A stretch of DNA of 64,000 nucleotides, from the NCBI GenBank assembly GCA_024278275.1, contig JAJRTN010000114.1, forward strand, positions 22,550-86,549, written 5' to 3'. The stretch comes from Candidatus Hydrogenedentota bacterium. GTDB taxonomy: Bacteria > Hydrogenedentota > Hydrogenedentia > Hydrogenedentales > JAJRTN01. Shown one piece after another: positions 1-9,337 of this stretch. Both the position numbers and the translations under genes were made by a program. The notes beneath the pieces were generated by a model. That model saw only the letters and a list, made by a program, of their open reading frames with translations. It had not been told where the DNA came from and did no database searches. Numbering within the stretch: the stretch's first letter is position 1; each line of letters opens with the position of its first letter.

Positions 1-371
1 AGCCGGATGGCGGCCATGATCTGGCCGCCCACGCGGAACACGGGATTCATGGACGTCATGGGTTCCTGGAAGATCATGGAAATGTCGTTGCCCCGGATGG
101 CGCGCATTTCGCCGAGGGGCAGTTCCAGGAGGTCTTGGCCGCCGAAAAGAATCTCCCCACCTTCGATGCGGCCGGGGGGCGTGGGTACCAATCGAAGGAT
201 GGACAGGGCCGTCACGCTTTTTCCGCATCCACTTTCACCCACCACGGCCAGGGTTTTTCCCGTGGGCACGTCGAAAGAGACGTCGTCCACCGCGCGCGCG
301 ATGCCCTGGTCCGTGTGAAACCAGGTGCGGAGGTTTCGGATGCTCAGGGCTATGTGATCCTGGTTCAGCAT
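1..371 (-). CDS. Oligopeptide/dipeptide ABC transporter ATP-binding protein, partial
   Basis: This is the N-terminal 123 residues of an ABC ATPase of the OppD/DppD type; the gene runs off the left edge. The Walker A motif GESGCGKS is visible about 40 residues in, and further on comes the Q-loop segment [12 protein letters not shown], typical of peptide importers. It would hydrolyse ATP on the cytoplasmic face to drive the two permeases encoded just upstream. The start is the ATG at 371, eight bases after the stop of the permease at 379, so the three genes form one minus-strand operon. Substrate class is inferred from family only. Confidence 0.9.
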   Translation of the reverse strand, partial: MLNQDHIALSIRNLRTWFHTDQGIARAVDDVSFDVPTGKTLAVVGESGCGKSVTALSILRLVPTPPGRIEGGEILFGGQDLLELPLGEMRAIRGNDISMIFQEPMTSMNPVFRVGGQIMAAIR

Positions 372-378
372 GGTATTC

Positions 379-1401
379 CTACTGTCGCAGCCGCGGGTCC
401 ATGGCGTCCCGAAGCCCTTCGCCCACCAGGTTGAAGGCCGTCACTGTAATAAAGATCGCCAGCCCGGGAAAAACCACCAGCCACCAGGCGAAATCCACGT
501 GGGTCTGGGCCTGTTTGAGCAACTCCCCCCAACTCGCCGTGGGGGGCTGGATGCCGAAGCCCAGGAAACTGAGGGCCGATTCCGTCAGGATCGCTCCGGC
601 CACGCCGAAGGAGGCGCTCACGAAGACCGGGCTGAGCGCGTTGGGCAGGATATGGCGGAAAATAATACGCCCGTCGCCAAGGCCCGTGGCGCGGGCGGCC
701 GTGGCGTAGTCCTGCCGGCGCTGTTTGAGAAACTCGCCGCGCACAAGGCGGGCGATACCCGTCCAGCCGGTGAGACCGATCACCGCCATGATGTTGTAAA
801 TACTCGGCGGGAGGAAAGCCATCACCGTGATGATGAGAAAGAAGGTGGGCAGCACCAGCATGACCTCGATGAAACGCAGGATAACCGCGTCCACCCAGCC
901 GCCGTAGTATCCTGCCAACGCGCCCAGAATGACGCCGATCACCGCGCTGATCCCCACGGCCACGATGCCCACCAGCATGGCGATACGCGTGCCCCAGATG
1001 ATCCGGCTCAACACGTCCCGGCCCCGGTCGTCCGTGCCCAGCCAGTGTTTCGCACCGGGTGCCGCCAAGGCGTTCAAAATGTCCTGCTGCAGGGGACCGT
1101 AGGCAATGGGGGGGCGTATGGCCATCTCGCCCGGTCCCGGCGACCATCGGTCGAAGTTGGCGTAGAGGTTCTCGGCCACCAGGTCCTGGTAGCCCCTGTA
1201 GAGGTTTGGGAACCAGTAGGATCGGCCATCTTTCAGCAGGTAAACAGGCACGTCTCCCGCCAGGAAGGGCGCCAGGAGGGCCACCCCAGCCAGAAAGAGC
1301 ACGATAACCAGGCCGGCCATGGCGAAGCGGTTCTTGCGAAACTGGCGCCACACGAGCCGCCAATAGCCTTCCCTGCTCCTATGTTGTTTCACCACGTCCA
1401 T
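379..1401 (-). CDS. Peptide ABC transporter permease, DppC/OppC type
   Basis: A 340-residue inner-membrane permease. An N-terminal transmembrane helix (about residues 27-49) is followed by a long extracytoplasmic loop, then five more hydrophobic segments. The EAA-type cytoplasmic loop that contacts the ATPase is present ([17 protein letters not shown]), as is the C-terminal [11 protein letters not shown] signature of DppC/OppC proteins. It pairs with the DppB-type permease whose stop lies 4 bases upstream. The loop between helices 1 and 2 is longer than in E. coli DppC, which is common in the larger OppC/microcin-C-type importers. Substrate cannot be told from sequence. Confidence 0.93.
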   Translation of the reverse strand: MDVVKQHRSREGYWRLVWRQFRKNRFAMAGLVIVLFLAGVALLAPFLAGDVPVYLLKDGRSYWFPNLYRGYQDLVAENLYANFDRWSPGPGEMAIRPPIAYGPLQQDILNALAAPGAKHWLGTDDRGRDVLSRIIWGTRIAMLVGIVAVGISAVIGVILGALAGYYGGWVDAVILRFIEVMLVLPTFFLIITVMAFLPPSIYNIMAVIGLTGWTGIARLVRGEFLKQRRQDYATAARATGLGDGRIIFRHILPNALSPVFVSASFGVAGAILTESALSFLGFGIQPPTASWGELLKQAQTHVDFAWWLVVFPGLAIFITVTAFNLVGEGLRDAMDPRLRQ

Positions 1402-1404
1402 GCC

Positions 1405-2400
1405 CTACTCCAACTTGATCCGCGGATCGATGATTGCGTACATGACATCCGTAATGATCAATCCGATGAGCGTGAGGATGGCGGAGAAGGTGAAGGCGCC
1501 CATGATGAGCGGATAGTCCCGGTTCAACACCGCCTGAAAGGCCAAACGGCCCATGCCGGGGATGGAGAAGATGGTTTCAATGATGACACTGCCGCCAATC
1601 ATGGCAGGCAGCAGCGTGCCCAACAGGGTGATGATGGGAATGAGGGAGTTGCGCATGGCGTAGCGAAATATGACCACCCGCTCGGAAAAACCGTAGGCGC
1701 GGGCGGTGCGGATGTAGTCCTGCCGGATGGTATCGAGCATGCCCGCCCGCATGTAGCGTGACAGGATCGCCAGGCCGCCGTAGGTCAGGCAGAACAGGGG
1801 CAGCACCATGTGCCACAGGCGGTCGCCCAGCCATGCGTACCACGGCCAGTCCTGTGCGCCTTCCGAACTCAATCCGTGGATGGGAAACCAGTCGAGCCAT
1901 TGCCCCCCACCAAGGAACATCATGAGCAGCATGGCCACCCAGAAACTGGGCAGGCTGTAGAGAATGAAAAGACCCAGCGTCACGAAGGTATCGGCCCACG
2001 TGTGCTGCCTGACCGCGGAAAACACCCCGAGAGGGATGGAGATAAGGTAGATCAGCAGGAGCGAAAGGATATTGAACTGGAGGGTAACGGGGAGGGCCTC
2101 CAGGATACGCTCGGTAACGGGGCGCTTGTCCACGAAACTCTCGCCGAAATCCAACCGTGCCACCCGACCCAGCCAGCGGATATATTGTACCGGAATGGGT
2201 TTGTCCAGCCCATAAAGGGCTTTTACCCGCTCGATGACTTCGGCGCTCACCTCCTCGGACTGAAAAGCGCCCTCGGCGGAGCGGAGCTTGGCATGGATGG
2301 GGCTGCCCGGCGCCATTTGTATAATGGCGAAAGAGATGAGGCTCACCCCGATGAAAGTGGGGATAACAAGCAACAGGCGTCGTATGATGTACGTCTTCAC
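1405..2400 (-). CDS. Peptide ABC transporter permease, DppB/OppB type
   Basis: A 331-residue permease that starts with the usual DppB sequence MKTYIIRRLLLVIPTFIGVS, a membrane helix directly at the N terminus. The EAA loop DYIRTARAYGFSERVVIFRY and the C-terminal IDPRIKLE are family hallmarks. It is the first gene of the operon within view. No substrate-binding protein gene lies upstream before the unrelated sulfotransferase, so the binding protein is encoded either past the left edge or elsewhere. Confidence 0.93.
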   Translation of the reverse strand: MKTYIIRRLLLVIPTFIGVSLISFAIIQMAPGSPIHAKLRSAEGAFQSEEVSAEVIERVKALYGLDKPIPVQYIRWLGRVARLDFGESFVDKRPVTERILEALPVTLQFNILSLLLIYLISIPLGVFSAVRQHTWADTFVTLGLFILYSLPSFWVAMLLMMFLGGGQWLDWFPIHGLSSEGAQDWPWYAWLGDRLWHMVLPLFCLTYGGLAILSRYMRAGMLDTIRQDYIRTARAYGFSERVVIFRYAMRNSLIPIITLLGTLLPAMIGGSVIIETIFSIPGMGRLAFQAVLNRDYPLIMGAFTFSAILTLIGLIITDVMYAIIDPRIKLE

Positions 2401-2739
2401 CGCGCCAGTTTACCATAATCGGACGGGCCGCCGGGACTCGATGAAACGGTGCCCCAGCCTTCATCCGGTAAACGAGCTTGTTGGTCGCTCCCCCTGAGGG
2501 CGGCACGCCCATATCCACCATCGCCTTCAAATCTTGCTGGAAAGACCGGCGGTTGACGTCAGGCACAGGGCCTCGACATCATGCCTCCCTGGCGCGAAGG
2601 ACTGCGGGAATATCTCCATTATTTCCGTGTAGTGTGGCGATCACGTGGGGGAATCCGTGGGGCCGATCCATTGATTGCGGCTTTTCCGGCAGCATGACCA
2701 TGGGTGGGACCTGGAAGGTAAGGGGGCACTTCCCGGAGA
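2401..2739. other. Intergenic region, no gene recognised
   Basis: These 339 bases lie between the permease start and the end of the sulfotransferase gene. They must contain the promoter of the minus-strand transporter operon, but no convincing -35/-10 pair was picked out by eye. Short reading frames here do not resemble any family. Confidence 0.4.
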
Positions 2740-3741
2740 TTACTCCCAGCCCGCTTCCTTTTGGCCCAGTCTCCATACGAAACTGTCCCCCACGATATCC
2801 ATGATGCTTGACTTCTGGTCTTCCGTCAGTTCCGTTCGCCATCGGTATGCAACGGTTTGAGAGTTCTTGTTGACCGAGAAGTATTGTCGGGAGAAGCCCA
2901 CGCGGCCACCGACGTGGGCATTGCTACTCGTGGCGGCCCCCTCGAGGAAGTGCCGAACCTTGTCATCCAAACCAAGGCCAAAGCAATCCATTACTTCCTG
3001 GGTAACGCCCACCGGATCTTTGCACAGATTTTCGTAGAAAACAAGGAGCGCATGCTTCGACTTCATCACATTCCGGCAACAATGTTCGACGCTTGCCCTC
3101 CAAAGCAGAGTTTCCTTTTCCAGGATCGTCAGCCCGGGGAGGCGGTTCCGAAATTGCTCATGGAGGTCAGGAGTGAGTGATTTGAGTAATGGATCCAACA
3201 ATTCTCTCCGCTCCGTCGGCATGAGACCGGCCTTTTGTCCCTTGGTGATTGAAAGCAGATTTCCACAGGGATGGCGCACAATATAGACCAACGGAACGTG
3301 TCCCCGATTCAGCAATTCCCGCATGACCCGTTCGCGGGAAACATCTTTGAATACGATGATGGGAGGAGCGACGGGGGTGTAGGCCCATTTATACAGGGTT
3401 GCCAGGGGTGCGATTTTCCGCGCCGCTCCATAGAAATACTTGCGAAACCATGGCCCCACGTCGGCGCGGTAACGGAAGTTCTTCCTGGTGAAAGGTTGCT
3501 TTTCGAACAGGGGATTGGCCGGAAGAAGAGCGTTGTAGAGTTTTTCCGGGCCGAGGAGTTCGTCGGCGTCATATGCATCAGAACCCAGTTCCGTCAGTCG
3601 CCCGGCCCTCAGGCCCCGGGACCAACGAAAAGGCTCAAAGCGATACAACACGTCGGGATGCCTGGCGACAATCGCGCCCAGCCAAGTCGTGCCCGACCGG
3701 CCGTAGCCATAGATGGCTCCCACTCTCTTCGCACCACGCAT
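2740..3741 (-). CDS. Sulfotransferase family protein
   Basis: A 333-residue protein whose N terminus holds the PAPS-binding P-loop of sulfotransferases (IYGYGRSGTTWLGAIVARHP, about residues 10-29). A second conserved block is YIVRHPCGNLLSI around residue 155, matching the 3'-phosphate-binding region R-x-P. It would transfer sulfate from PAPS to a hydroxyl or amine acceptor; the acceptor cannot be inferred. It is followed 189 bases later by a second, divergent sulfotransferase (3931-4857), suggesting an old tandem duplication or a paired pathway. Confidence 0.85.
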   Translation of the reverse strand: MRGAKRVGAIYGYGRSGTTWLGAIVARHPDVLYRFEPFRWSRGLRAGRLTELGSDAYDADELLGPEKLYNALLPANPLFEKQPFTRKNFRYRADVGPWFRKYFYGAARKIAPLATLYKWAYTPVAPPIIVFKDVSRERVMRELLNRGHVPLVYIVRHPCGNLLSITKGQKAGLMPTERRELLDPLLKSLTPDLHEQFRNRLPGLTILEKETLLWRASVEHCCRNVMKSKHALLVFYENLCKDPVGVTQEVMDCFGLGLDDKVRHFLEGAATSSNAHVGGRVGFSRQYFSVNKNSQTVAYRWRTELTEDQKSSIMDIVGDSFVWRLGQKEAGWE

Positions 3742-3930
3742 AGCGTTCCACTCCCATCACCCCAGCATCTCCGTCGATAGCAGGCACCAATCAGAACCCG
3801 GCGAATACCCGCAATCAGTCTTGTGGACATAATAAGCTTCCCGCAAGCCAAGAGCAGTGTCCGGGATTAACAGGTAACAGGAGGTGGGCAGCCGTTCCTG
3901 CGATTCTTTTTTGCAGCGGCCCTTGCACGT

Positions 3931-4857
3931 TCACCAATCTTCATCCGTGTAGAAGTGCCGACTCAGACCCTCCACGTTTTTCCGGATATGGGAGATGTCT
4001 TCTTCGGGCAACCGATTTTTCCACTTTTTTGCGATTTTTCGGCTGTCCCGCATGATACTCAGCGGGTTCTTGGTATCCACCGGGTTCGCGGTATTGCTGC
4101 TTGATTCCACGAGCGCCTTCACCTTTGACGTGAAGGGCAGGTTAAGTGATTTCAGCAGTGCGTCAAATCCCGTTACGGGATCCCGGGACAAGTCCTCGTG
4201 CCGCACGTAAATCCATTCCGGGTGGCGTTCCTGATACTGACGAACCGCTTCATAGGCAAGCAGCCATTGCAATATGGCCGTGTCCAGCAGATTGGGTGGG
4301 GTTTGGGCGAAAGCTTCAACCCGGTCGCGATATGCCGGAAGCAACTCGGACAGGAGCGCATCCTGGCAGGCAAGGTTCTGGAAATCGAAGGTCCAATTCT
4401 GCCGTATCACGCTTTCCACGAAAGCGGCGGGATGGCGTACCATGACAACCACGCGCATATCATACACATCCGTGAGCCATTCCGCGGAGAAGAGGGCCAC
4501 CGGGTCCCGCATCAGGGGCGTCAGTCGCCCCGAACCAACGCCATGCACCAAGCGCCTGCGCCACAACACACGCCCCAGGTCCTTGGGCCGCTTGATCGCA
4601 CGGAGTTCTTTCGCCAACGGACACCCGTAGCCAAGGGTGGCATCCATGAATTCCCGGTAACCCGCTTCGTTTTCTTGTGTTATGTACAGGAACCACGTCT
4701 TGAACGGTTTCTCGCGGATCGTCGTGGGAAGCCAGGTATTGTTTGGACTGAACGGTTCCGGAAGGTAGAGCAAGGGGCCGGCCTGGGCAAGCACCTTGCC
4801 CACCCATGTGGTTGCGGAACGATGTGCCCCGGTCACCAGTATAGGGCGTTCTTTCAT
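3931..4857 (-). CDS. Sulfotransferase family protein
   Basis: A 308-residue protein starting MKERPILVTGAHRSATTWVG, which contains the PAPS P-loop GAHRSATTW. The second motif VVVMVRHPAAFVESVI (about residue 140) corresponds to the 3'-phosphate-binding segment. A basic C-terminal region follows. It is a paralogue-level neighbour of the gene at 2740-3741 but much diverged from it. It could act on a glycan, lipid or small molecule. No signal peptide is visible, so the protein is probably cytoplasmic. Confidence 0.82.
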   Translation of the reverse strand: MKERPILVTGAHRSATTWVGKVLAQAGPLLYLPEPFSPNNTWLPTTIREKPFKTWFLYITQENEAGYREFMDATLGYGCPLAKELRAIKRPKDLGRVLWRRRLVHGVGSGRLTPLMRDPVALFSAEWLTDVYDMRVVVMVRHPAAFVESVIRQNWTFDFQNLACQDALLSELLPAYRDRVEAFAQTPPNLLDTAILQWLLAYEAVRQYQERHPEWIYVRHEDLSRDPVTGFDALLKSLNLPFTSKVKALVESSSNTANPVDTKNPLSIMRDSRKIAKKWKNRLPEEDISHIRKNVEGLSRHFYTDEDW

Positions 4858-5198
4858 TGAGTTACCCCGTTGTCATGATCATGTGCTTTTGGGGACATTC
4901 TGCTTAGTTCCGAGAGCACAAACCTTTCCGCCGCGGTGTTTTCCACAATCCACCGGCAAGACAACGATCAATATAGTCTTATTGTGCTTACGTGGTCAAG
5001 GCGCTGAACAGGCGCTGAACCATGGGTGATGGGGTTGACGGGATGGAACGATGAATAAATCGCATGTTTGACCGGGCCGGGTTTATGAGCTGTTGTCAGT
5101 TGCGATTGGGTTGAGAATCCCTTTTTTCGGTCAGCACATGAAAGACGAGGGCAAGGAGAATAAGCCGGCCCAAACCGTGCCGGCCTCTTCTCCTTTCG
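4858..5198. other. Intergenic region between sulfotransferase and heat-shock genes
   Basis: This 341-base gap holds the upstream region of the sulfotransferase genes and, near its right end, a stem-loop that may terminate the heat-shock gene transcripts (listed separately). No coding sequence is supported. Confidence 0.4.
5160..5188 (-). terminator. Possible terminator after hsp20 genes
   Basis: Directly downstream of the stop of the first Hsp20 gene on the minus strand is a short stem (GCCGGC / GCCGGC separated by nine bases) followed by a moderately T-rich stretch. The U-tract is weak, so this is a tentative rho-independent terminator. Confidence 0.35.
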
Positions 5199-5675
5199 TC
5201 AGTGAACGGTGATGCGTTTGCGGCGCGACTTGGCTTCGTCGGTTTTTGGCATGCGAACCTGCAGGACGCCGCCTTTATAACGAGCCTTGGTCTTGTCCGG
5301 CCGTACTTCGCAGGGGAGTGGTATGGCCCTGTAGAAGGCGCCATGAACGCTTTCGGCGATGTGAAAGGTCTTGTCGTTCCGCTTCCACGATGCGCTCTTT
5401 TCGCCGCGCAGGATGAGGCGCTTTCCGTCCACTTCCACCTTGAAGTCATTTCGGGACATGCCGGGGAGCTCCGCATATACCAGGATCTCGCTGTCACTTT
5501 CCGTAACGTCGATGGCGGGGCCGCCACCGGTGCGCAAGAAACTGGGCCATGGTTCGTCATGAGGTGCGGGCAACCGTTCCGATCCGCGAGGCAGCCAGCG
5601 GTCAAAGACACTCGCGACACGGTTGCGGAGGTCTTCCACCGGCGCGCGCCATGATGCTGGTACCAAGCTGGTCAT
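5199..5675 (-). CDS. Small heat-shock protein Hsp20/alpha-crystallin family (copy 1)
   Basis: A 158-residue small heat-shock protein. The alpha-crystallin domain runs from about residue 50 to 150 and shows the family's A-x-LPG motif (AELPGMSRNDFKVEVDGKRL) and the late GVLQVRMPK strand. It is expected to be an ATP-independent holdase chaperone forming oligomers in the cytoplasm. The ATG at 5675 is preceded by AGGAGG. It is the last of three adjacent Hsp20 genes on the minus strand, each with its own strong ribosome site. Confidence 0.92.
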   Translation of the reverse strand: MTSLVPASWRAPVEDLRNRVASVFDRWLPRGSERLPAPHDEPWPSFLRTGGGPAIDVTESDSEILVYAELPGMSRNDFKVEVDGKRLILRGEKSASWKRNDKTFHIAESVHGAFYRAIPLPCEVRPDKTKARYKGGVLQVRMPKTDEAKSRRKRITVH

Positions 5676-5759
5676 ATCCTCGTTCCTCCTTTTTCTTCTG
5701 GCGGTCCGGACCGCGGGGCGTGCCCGGACCGCCGGGTTAAAGCGGGTGGTTCACCTGGA

Positions 5760-6149
5760 TCACCCGACATTTACGGTGATCTGCCTGGGTTTGGCCTGCT
5801 CCTTCTTCGGCAGGTGGAGCATGAGCACGCCATTCTTCAATTCAGCCTTGATCCGATCCTGGTCAACCGCTTCGCTCAACTGGAACTGCCGGAAAAAATC
5901 GAGCAGCTCGAACTCCTGGTACTGGGGTTCCGTGGGACAAATGCCTTCCGCATGGCCCTTGATGGTCAGGGTGTTGTTCTCCACGCGGACATCCACGTTC
6001 TCCTTGCTCACGCCGGGCAAGTCCGCCACGACCACGAGCCCGTCATCATTCTCGAAAATATCCACCGGCGGACTCAGGGTCCGGGCTTCTTCCCGCGTGC
6101 TGGGTACATTTTTTTCTTCCCGCTTGGCGGGTACCGTTGTCTCTGCCAT
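5760..6149 (-). CDS. Small heat-shock protein Hsp20 family (copy 2)
   Basis: A 129-residue Hsp20 from the ATG at 6149, chosen because AGGAGG sits eight bases upstream; an in-frame GTG at 6158 overlaps that site and is less likely. Key motifs are VVVADLPGVSKENVDVRVEN and GVLMLHLPKKEQAKP. It is more compact than its neighbours, with a short N-terminal arm. Shared position with copies 1 and 3 implies joint stress regulation, but no CIRCE-type operator was seen. Confidence 0.92.
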   Translation of the reverse strand: MAETTVPAKREEKNVPSTREEARTLSPPVDIFENDDGLVVVADLPGVSKENVDVRVENNTLTIKGHAEGICPTEPQYQEFELLDFFRQFQLSEAVDQDRIKAELKNGVLMLHLPKKEQAKPRQITVNVG

Positions 6150-6203
6150 GGTATTCACCTCCTGTCCGAAAAATGGGTTAGGTCCTGTCGGCGTGGTTGC
6201 CTG

Positions 6204-6665
6204 TTACTCTACGCTGACGCTGATCTGTTTGGGCTTGGCCTCTTCGGCCTTGGGCAAGGTGATCAGCAGCAACCCGTTTTTGTACTGCGCGCTTACTTGG
6301 TCCGCGTCCACCTCCGTAGGCAGCGTCATGGTCCGTACAAAGCGGCCCGCGCCCCGTTCACTGCGGTGGAAGGCTTCGGGCTTCACGTCCTCCAGCCCCG
6401 GCTTTTCGCCGGCCATGCGCAATTGGTCGCCGTTGATGGTAACCTCCAGCGAATCCGGATTCAGCCCCGGCGCCAAGGCTTCGACATAGACCTTCTCCGA
6501 GTCTTCCGACACATTCATCATGGGGTAGGCACGGGCCGAGACCCCGGGCAGAAAGGAAACGCGGGAGAAGGGCGAATCCCAGTTGCCGAAGTCGTCGAAT
6601 ACACGTCCCACCTCACGGCGCAGCATGTCCAGTTCGTGGAACGGATTCCATGTCCTGAGTGCCAT
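6204..6665 (-). CDS. Small heat-shock protein Hsp20 family (copy 3)
   Basis: A 153-residue Hsp20 beginning MALRTWNPFHELDMLRREV, a typical N terminus for this family. The alpha-crystallin domain carries VEALAPGLNPDSLEVTINGD and ends GLLLITLPKAEEAKP. The start at 6665 is preceded by AAAGGAGG; a longer frame upstream reaches 6770 but lacks family similarity and a ribosome site. It is the first gene of the three-gene Hsp20 run. Confidence 0.93.
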   Translation of the reverse strand: MALRTWNPFHELDMLRREVGRVFDDFGNWDSPFSRVSFLPGVSARAYPMMNVSEDSEKVYVEALAPGLNPDSLEVTINGDQLRMAGEKPGLEDVKPEAFHRSERGAGRFVRTMTLPTEVDADQVSAQYKNGLLLITLPKAEEAKPKQISVSVE

Positions 6666-6992
6666 TTCAAATCCCTCCTTTCTTCTTGGCTTTTCCTGTT
6701 CATTGTGGTTGGCCTTTGGCGGTCTTTCGACAACGCCTTTTGGCAATGGGAAGAGCAACGGGCATGCCAACAGGGGCCGGGATCGGGCAGATGTTTTTTT
6801 GACATGCGTAAGCCATTGAGAAAGAATTACTTAGGACTTATGAACAACGGGACTGGGTTCCTTCGTCCATTCCCGCTTCCATGGAGGGGACCAAAACGTG
6901 GTTCACTTTGAAACAGGGGGCGTGTTTCAAAAGGGAACGACCTGTACCGGACGTTTCACCGGGACCGGGGACTTCGCCCCATCTACACATGC
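6666..6992. other. Intergenic region upstream of hsp20 genes
   Basis: These 327 bases lie between the hsp20 run and hpt. They should contain the heat-shock promoter for the minus-strand genes. I saw no clear sigma-32-like promoter, inverted-repeat operator or RNA gene. Confidence 0.35.
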
Positions 6993-7532
6993 TCACGACG
7001 AAGCGGGGGAAATGTCCGGGTTAAGCACATACACGGCGGGCAGTGCGCGGTACCGCTCGTTCCAGTCCAAGCCGTAACCGACCACGAAGCAATCGTCGAT
7101 GGTGAATCCGACGAAATCGGCCTCGATGGGTTCGACGCGGCGGGAAGGTTTGTCGATGAGGGTACACAAGGCCAGGTCGGCCGGTTCTTCTTTCCGGACG
7201 CGTTCCAGGAGGACCCGGGCCGTGCGCCCCGTATCGAGGATGTCCTCGATTACCACGACATGTTTCCCCCGCAGGGAAGTGGTGGGTTCGGTGAGGATCG
7301 TCACTTTCCCCGAGGATTCAATGCCTTCGTAACTCCTGGCGCGGATAACGTCGATGATCACCTCTCCGGACAGGGCACGTGCCAGGTCGGCGGTAAAGAA
7401 CAGGCCCCCTTTGAGAACGCAAAGCAGTACGATACCACCATCGCCGTGGCGCCTCCTGATGGCCTTCCCCAATTCCATGACCCGGGCCGCGATGGCCTCC
7501 TGGGTCAACAGGGGTTCGTCGCTAATGGTCAT
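6993..7532 (-). CDS. hpt: Hypoxanthine phosphoribosyltransferase
   Basis: A 179-residue purine-salvage enzyme that joins hypoxanthine or guanine to PRPP. The PRPP-binding motif VVVIEDILDTGRTA is intact, and CVLKGGLFFTADL and the C-terminal VGYGLDWNERYR segment match Hpt. The start is placed at the ATG at 7532 (MTISDEPLL), because the frame further upstream is unrelated to the family. It overlaps the end of tilS by 11 bases; the tilS-hpt pair is a conserved gene order in many bacteria and the genes are presumably co-translated. Confidence 0.95.
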   Translation of the reverse strand: MTISDEPLLTQEAIAARVMELGKAIRRRHGDGGIVLLCVLKGGLFFTADLARALSGEVIIDVIRARSYEGIESSGKVTILTEPTTSLRGKHVVVIEDILDTGRTARVLLERVRKEEPADLALCTLIDKPSRRVEPIEADFVGFTIDDCFVVGYGLDWNERYRALPAVYVLNPDISPASS

Positions 7533-8895
7533 GATCCACTTGAACCTCCAGGAAAGACGTGGTGGACGGCGTGACGGCGGCCCCGGCACTGGGCGGGCCG
7601 CCCGGCACCCACAAGATGGTGTCGCCACGGGCCAGCAAGAGACGGGTGTCTCGCGCCGGCCGTGGCACGCCCGCATCGATAAACCATTCTTTCAGTTTCC
7701 GATGCCCCGTCATGCCGAGGGGCTGAAAGACATCCCCGGGACGGCGCGTTCGGATGACGGCCCTTCGGAGTTTCGCGGCGTCGAAGACCTGGCGTTGCGC
7801 GTTGCAGTAGGCGGCCAGGTTACCGGGCGCATCTTCCAGGAACCGAACACGAAACCGGTGGCCCGGCGCTTCTGAGACGCCCGGAATCGCAAGTGGAATC
7901 GCTGTAACGGGCGGCGCTTGTCTCGGTCCGACCGCTTCCACCCGGTTTTTTCCGAGATAAAGGCGCACTCCTCGGCCCAGGTCGCACTCCTTTCCCGTGG
8001 CAGAACCCGACACCCACGCCACGGCCTTCACCAGCACTTCGTGGGACGGCACGGCGCCCAAGTCGAAGGCATAACGGAGCATGACGCGCCGCCGCAGTGC
8101 CTCGGGAAGTTTTCTGAAGCCTTCCCGATCCAAGCGGTCGTCGTCGCGACACCCCCTTTCCGCATCGCGGGCCAAGGCTTCCAGGCAGGCGTTTTCGCAA
8201 CGCTGCGTATCCGCGAGCCGCCTCAGGGCCTCGCGAATGGCGGGGTTGTAGTCCGTGAGCATGGGCAGCAATTCATGGCGCACGCGGTTTCGGAGAAATC
8301 GCGTATCGGTGTTGGAGAGATCTTCGCGCCAGGCGTGGCCCTGCCCCGTGAGCCATGTCACCAGGTCTTCCCGGGAACAGGCGATGAGCGGGCGGACAAT
8401 CTTGAGTTCGCCCATCAACCGGACCGGTGGAATCCCGCCCAGTCCCTCGGGACTGGTCCCGCGCAGCAGACGAAGTAAAAGGGTCTCCGCCTGGTCGTCC
8501 CCGTGATGACCCGTGGCGATCACGGGACATTTCCGCGCTTCGGCCACGCGCCGCAGAAAGGTATAGCGTACCTTTCGGGCCCGGGCCTCGAAAGATTGAC
8601 CGGAGACCTTGGCCTCGTGGGCCACGTCGCGCCGCTCCACATGGCAGGTCAGCCCCAGGCGTGCCGCCGTGTCTTGGACAAAAGCGGCATCGACCGCGCT
8701 TTCGCCATTCCGCGTTCCGTGGTCCAGGTGGGCCACCTCGATTTGGTACTCCAGGGCGATGAGCAGGTGGAGAAGAGCCATGGAGTCTGCGCCGCCCGAA
8801 ACCGCGGCCAACACCCGCATACCGGGCGCAATCATTCTGTGGCACGCGATGGTCTCGCGCACCCGTTCGGGAAGGTCTGGGGAAGGGCAAGGCAT
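7522..8895 (-). CDS. tilS: tRNA(Ile)-lysidine synthase
   Basis: A 457-residue protein. The N-terminal PP-loop ATPase motif AAVSGGADSMALLHLL (about residues 30-45) is characteristic, followed by HLDHGTRNGES and the ATGHHGDDQAETLLLRLLRG signature. The C-terminal domain has RRPGDVFQPLGMTGHRKLKEWFID, the TilS-C fold that recognises the tRNA acceptor. It converts C34 of the CAU-anticodon tRNA-Ile to lysidine. It is followed in the same operon by hpt with a short overlap. Essential function is expected. Confidence 0.96.
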   Translation of the reverse strand: MPCPSPDLPERVRETIACHRMIAPGMRVLAAVSGGADSMALLHLLIALEYQIEVAHLDHGTRNGESAVDAAFVQDTAARLGLTCHVERRDVAHEAKVSGQSFEARARKVRYTFLRRVAEARKCPVIATGHHGDDQAETLLLRLLRGTSPEGLGGIPPVRLMGELKIVRPLIACSREDLVTWLTGQGHAWREDLSNTDTRFLRNRVRHELLPMLTDYNPAIREALRRLADTQRCENACLEALARDAERGCRDDDRLDREGFRKLPEALRRRVMLRYAFDLGAVPSHEVLVKAVAWVSGSATGKECDLGRGVRLYLGKNRVEAVGPRQAPPVTAIPLAIPGVSEAPGHRFRVRFLEDAPGNLAAYCNAQRQVFDAAKLRRAVIRTRRPGDVFQPLGMTGHRKLKEWFIDAGVPRPARDTRLLLARGDTILWVPGGPPSAGAAVTPSTTSFLEVQVDHDH

Positions 8896-9337
8896 GGACG
8901 GTACTCCGATGAAAGGGATTTTACCATTTTAAGACAGCCCGGGTGTGTGTTGTTTGTGATTCTGCAAGCGTTCAGGGAGAGCATGACCTTGCCCGGCGAG
9001 TGTGGAAAAGCACCGGTGCGGGTGTCCCGCGCCCAGGCCGTCTACATTCCCCGGCGGAGCATGGGCGTTGCAGGGTGCGTTTCAACTTTGCCGTGCCCGG
9101 AGGCGTGCCACAGCCGACACGTGGGATTCGCTTCGTCACCCACGGCTGCATGCCGCCGTTCCAATAACACCTGATGGCAGCCATCTGTCGGGGATTCGCA
9201 CACAGATCGACAGCCCGAAGACGGGAATCCACGGGAAAGGTCAGGGGCTTACCCTTGTATGGAGCCCCGCTTTCACGGGGATGACGGTTGACCGTGGCAT
9301 GGACGGTTGTAGCGATGCCTGTGCCGGGCCAGGGCAC
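8896..9337. repeat. Intergenic region with a degenerate dispersed repeat
   Basis: This 442-base gap has no gene. Between about 9205 and 9292 it carries a segment (AGACGGGAATCCACGGG ... CCCCGCTTTCACGGGGATGA) that resembles the palindromic element at 12930-13012 in a more decayed form, including the phrase GGAATCCACGGG and a terminal GGGGATGACGG. It looks like an old copy of a dispersed intergenic repeat. Confidence 0.4.

Noticed and set aside
1577..2566. 329-codon frame overlapping the DppB permease
   Set aside because: Same strand but different frame from a complete permease; composition is Arg/His/Pro-rich without family signals.
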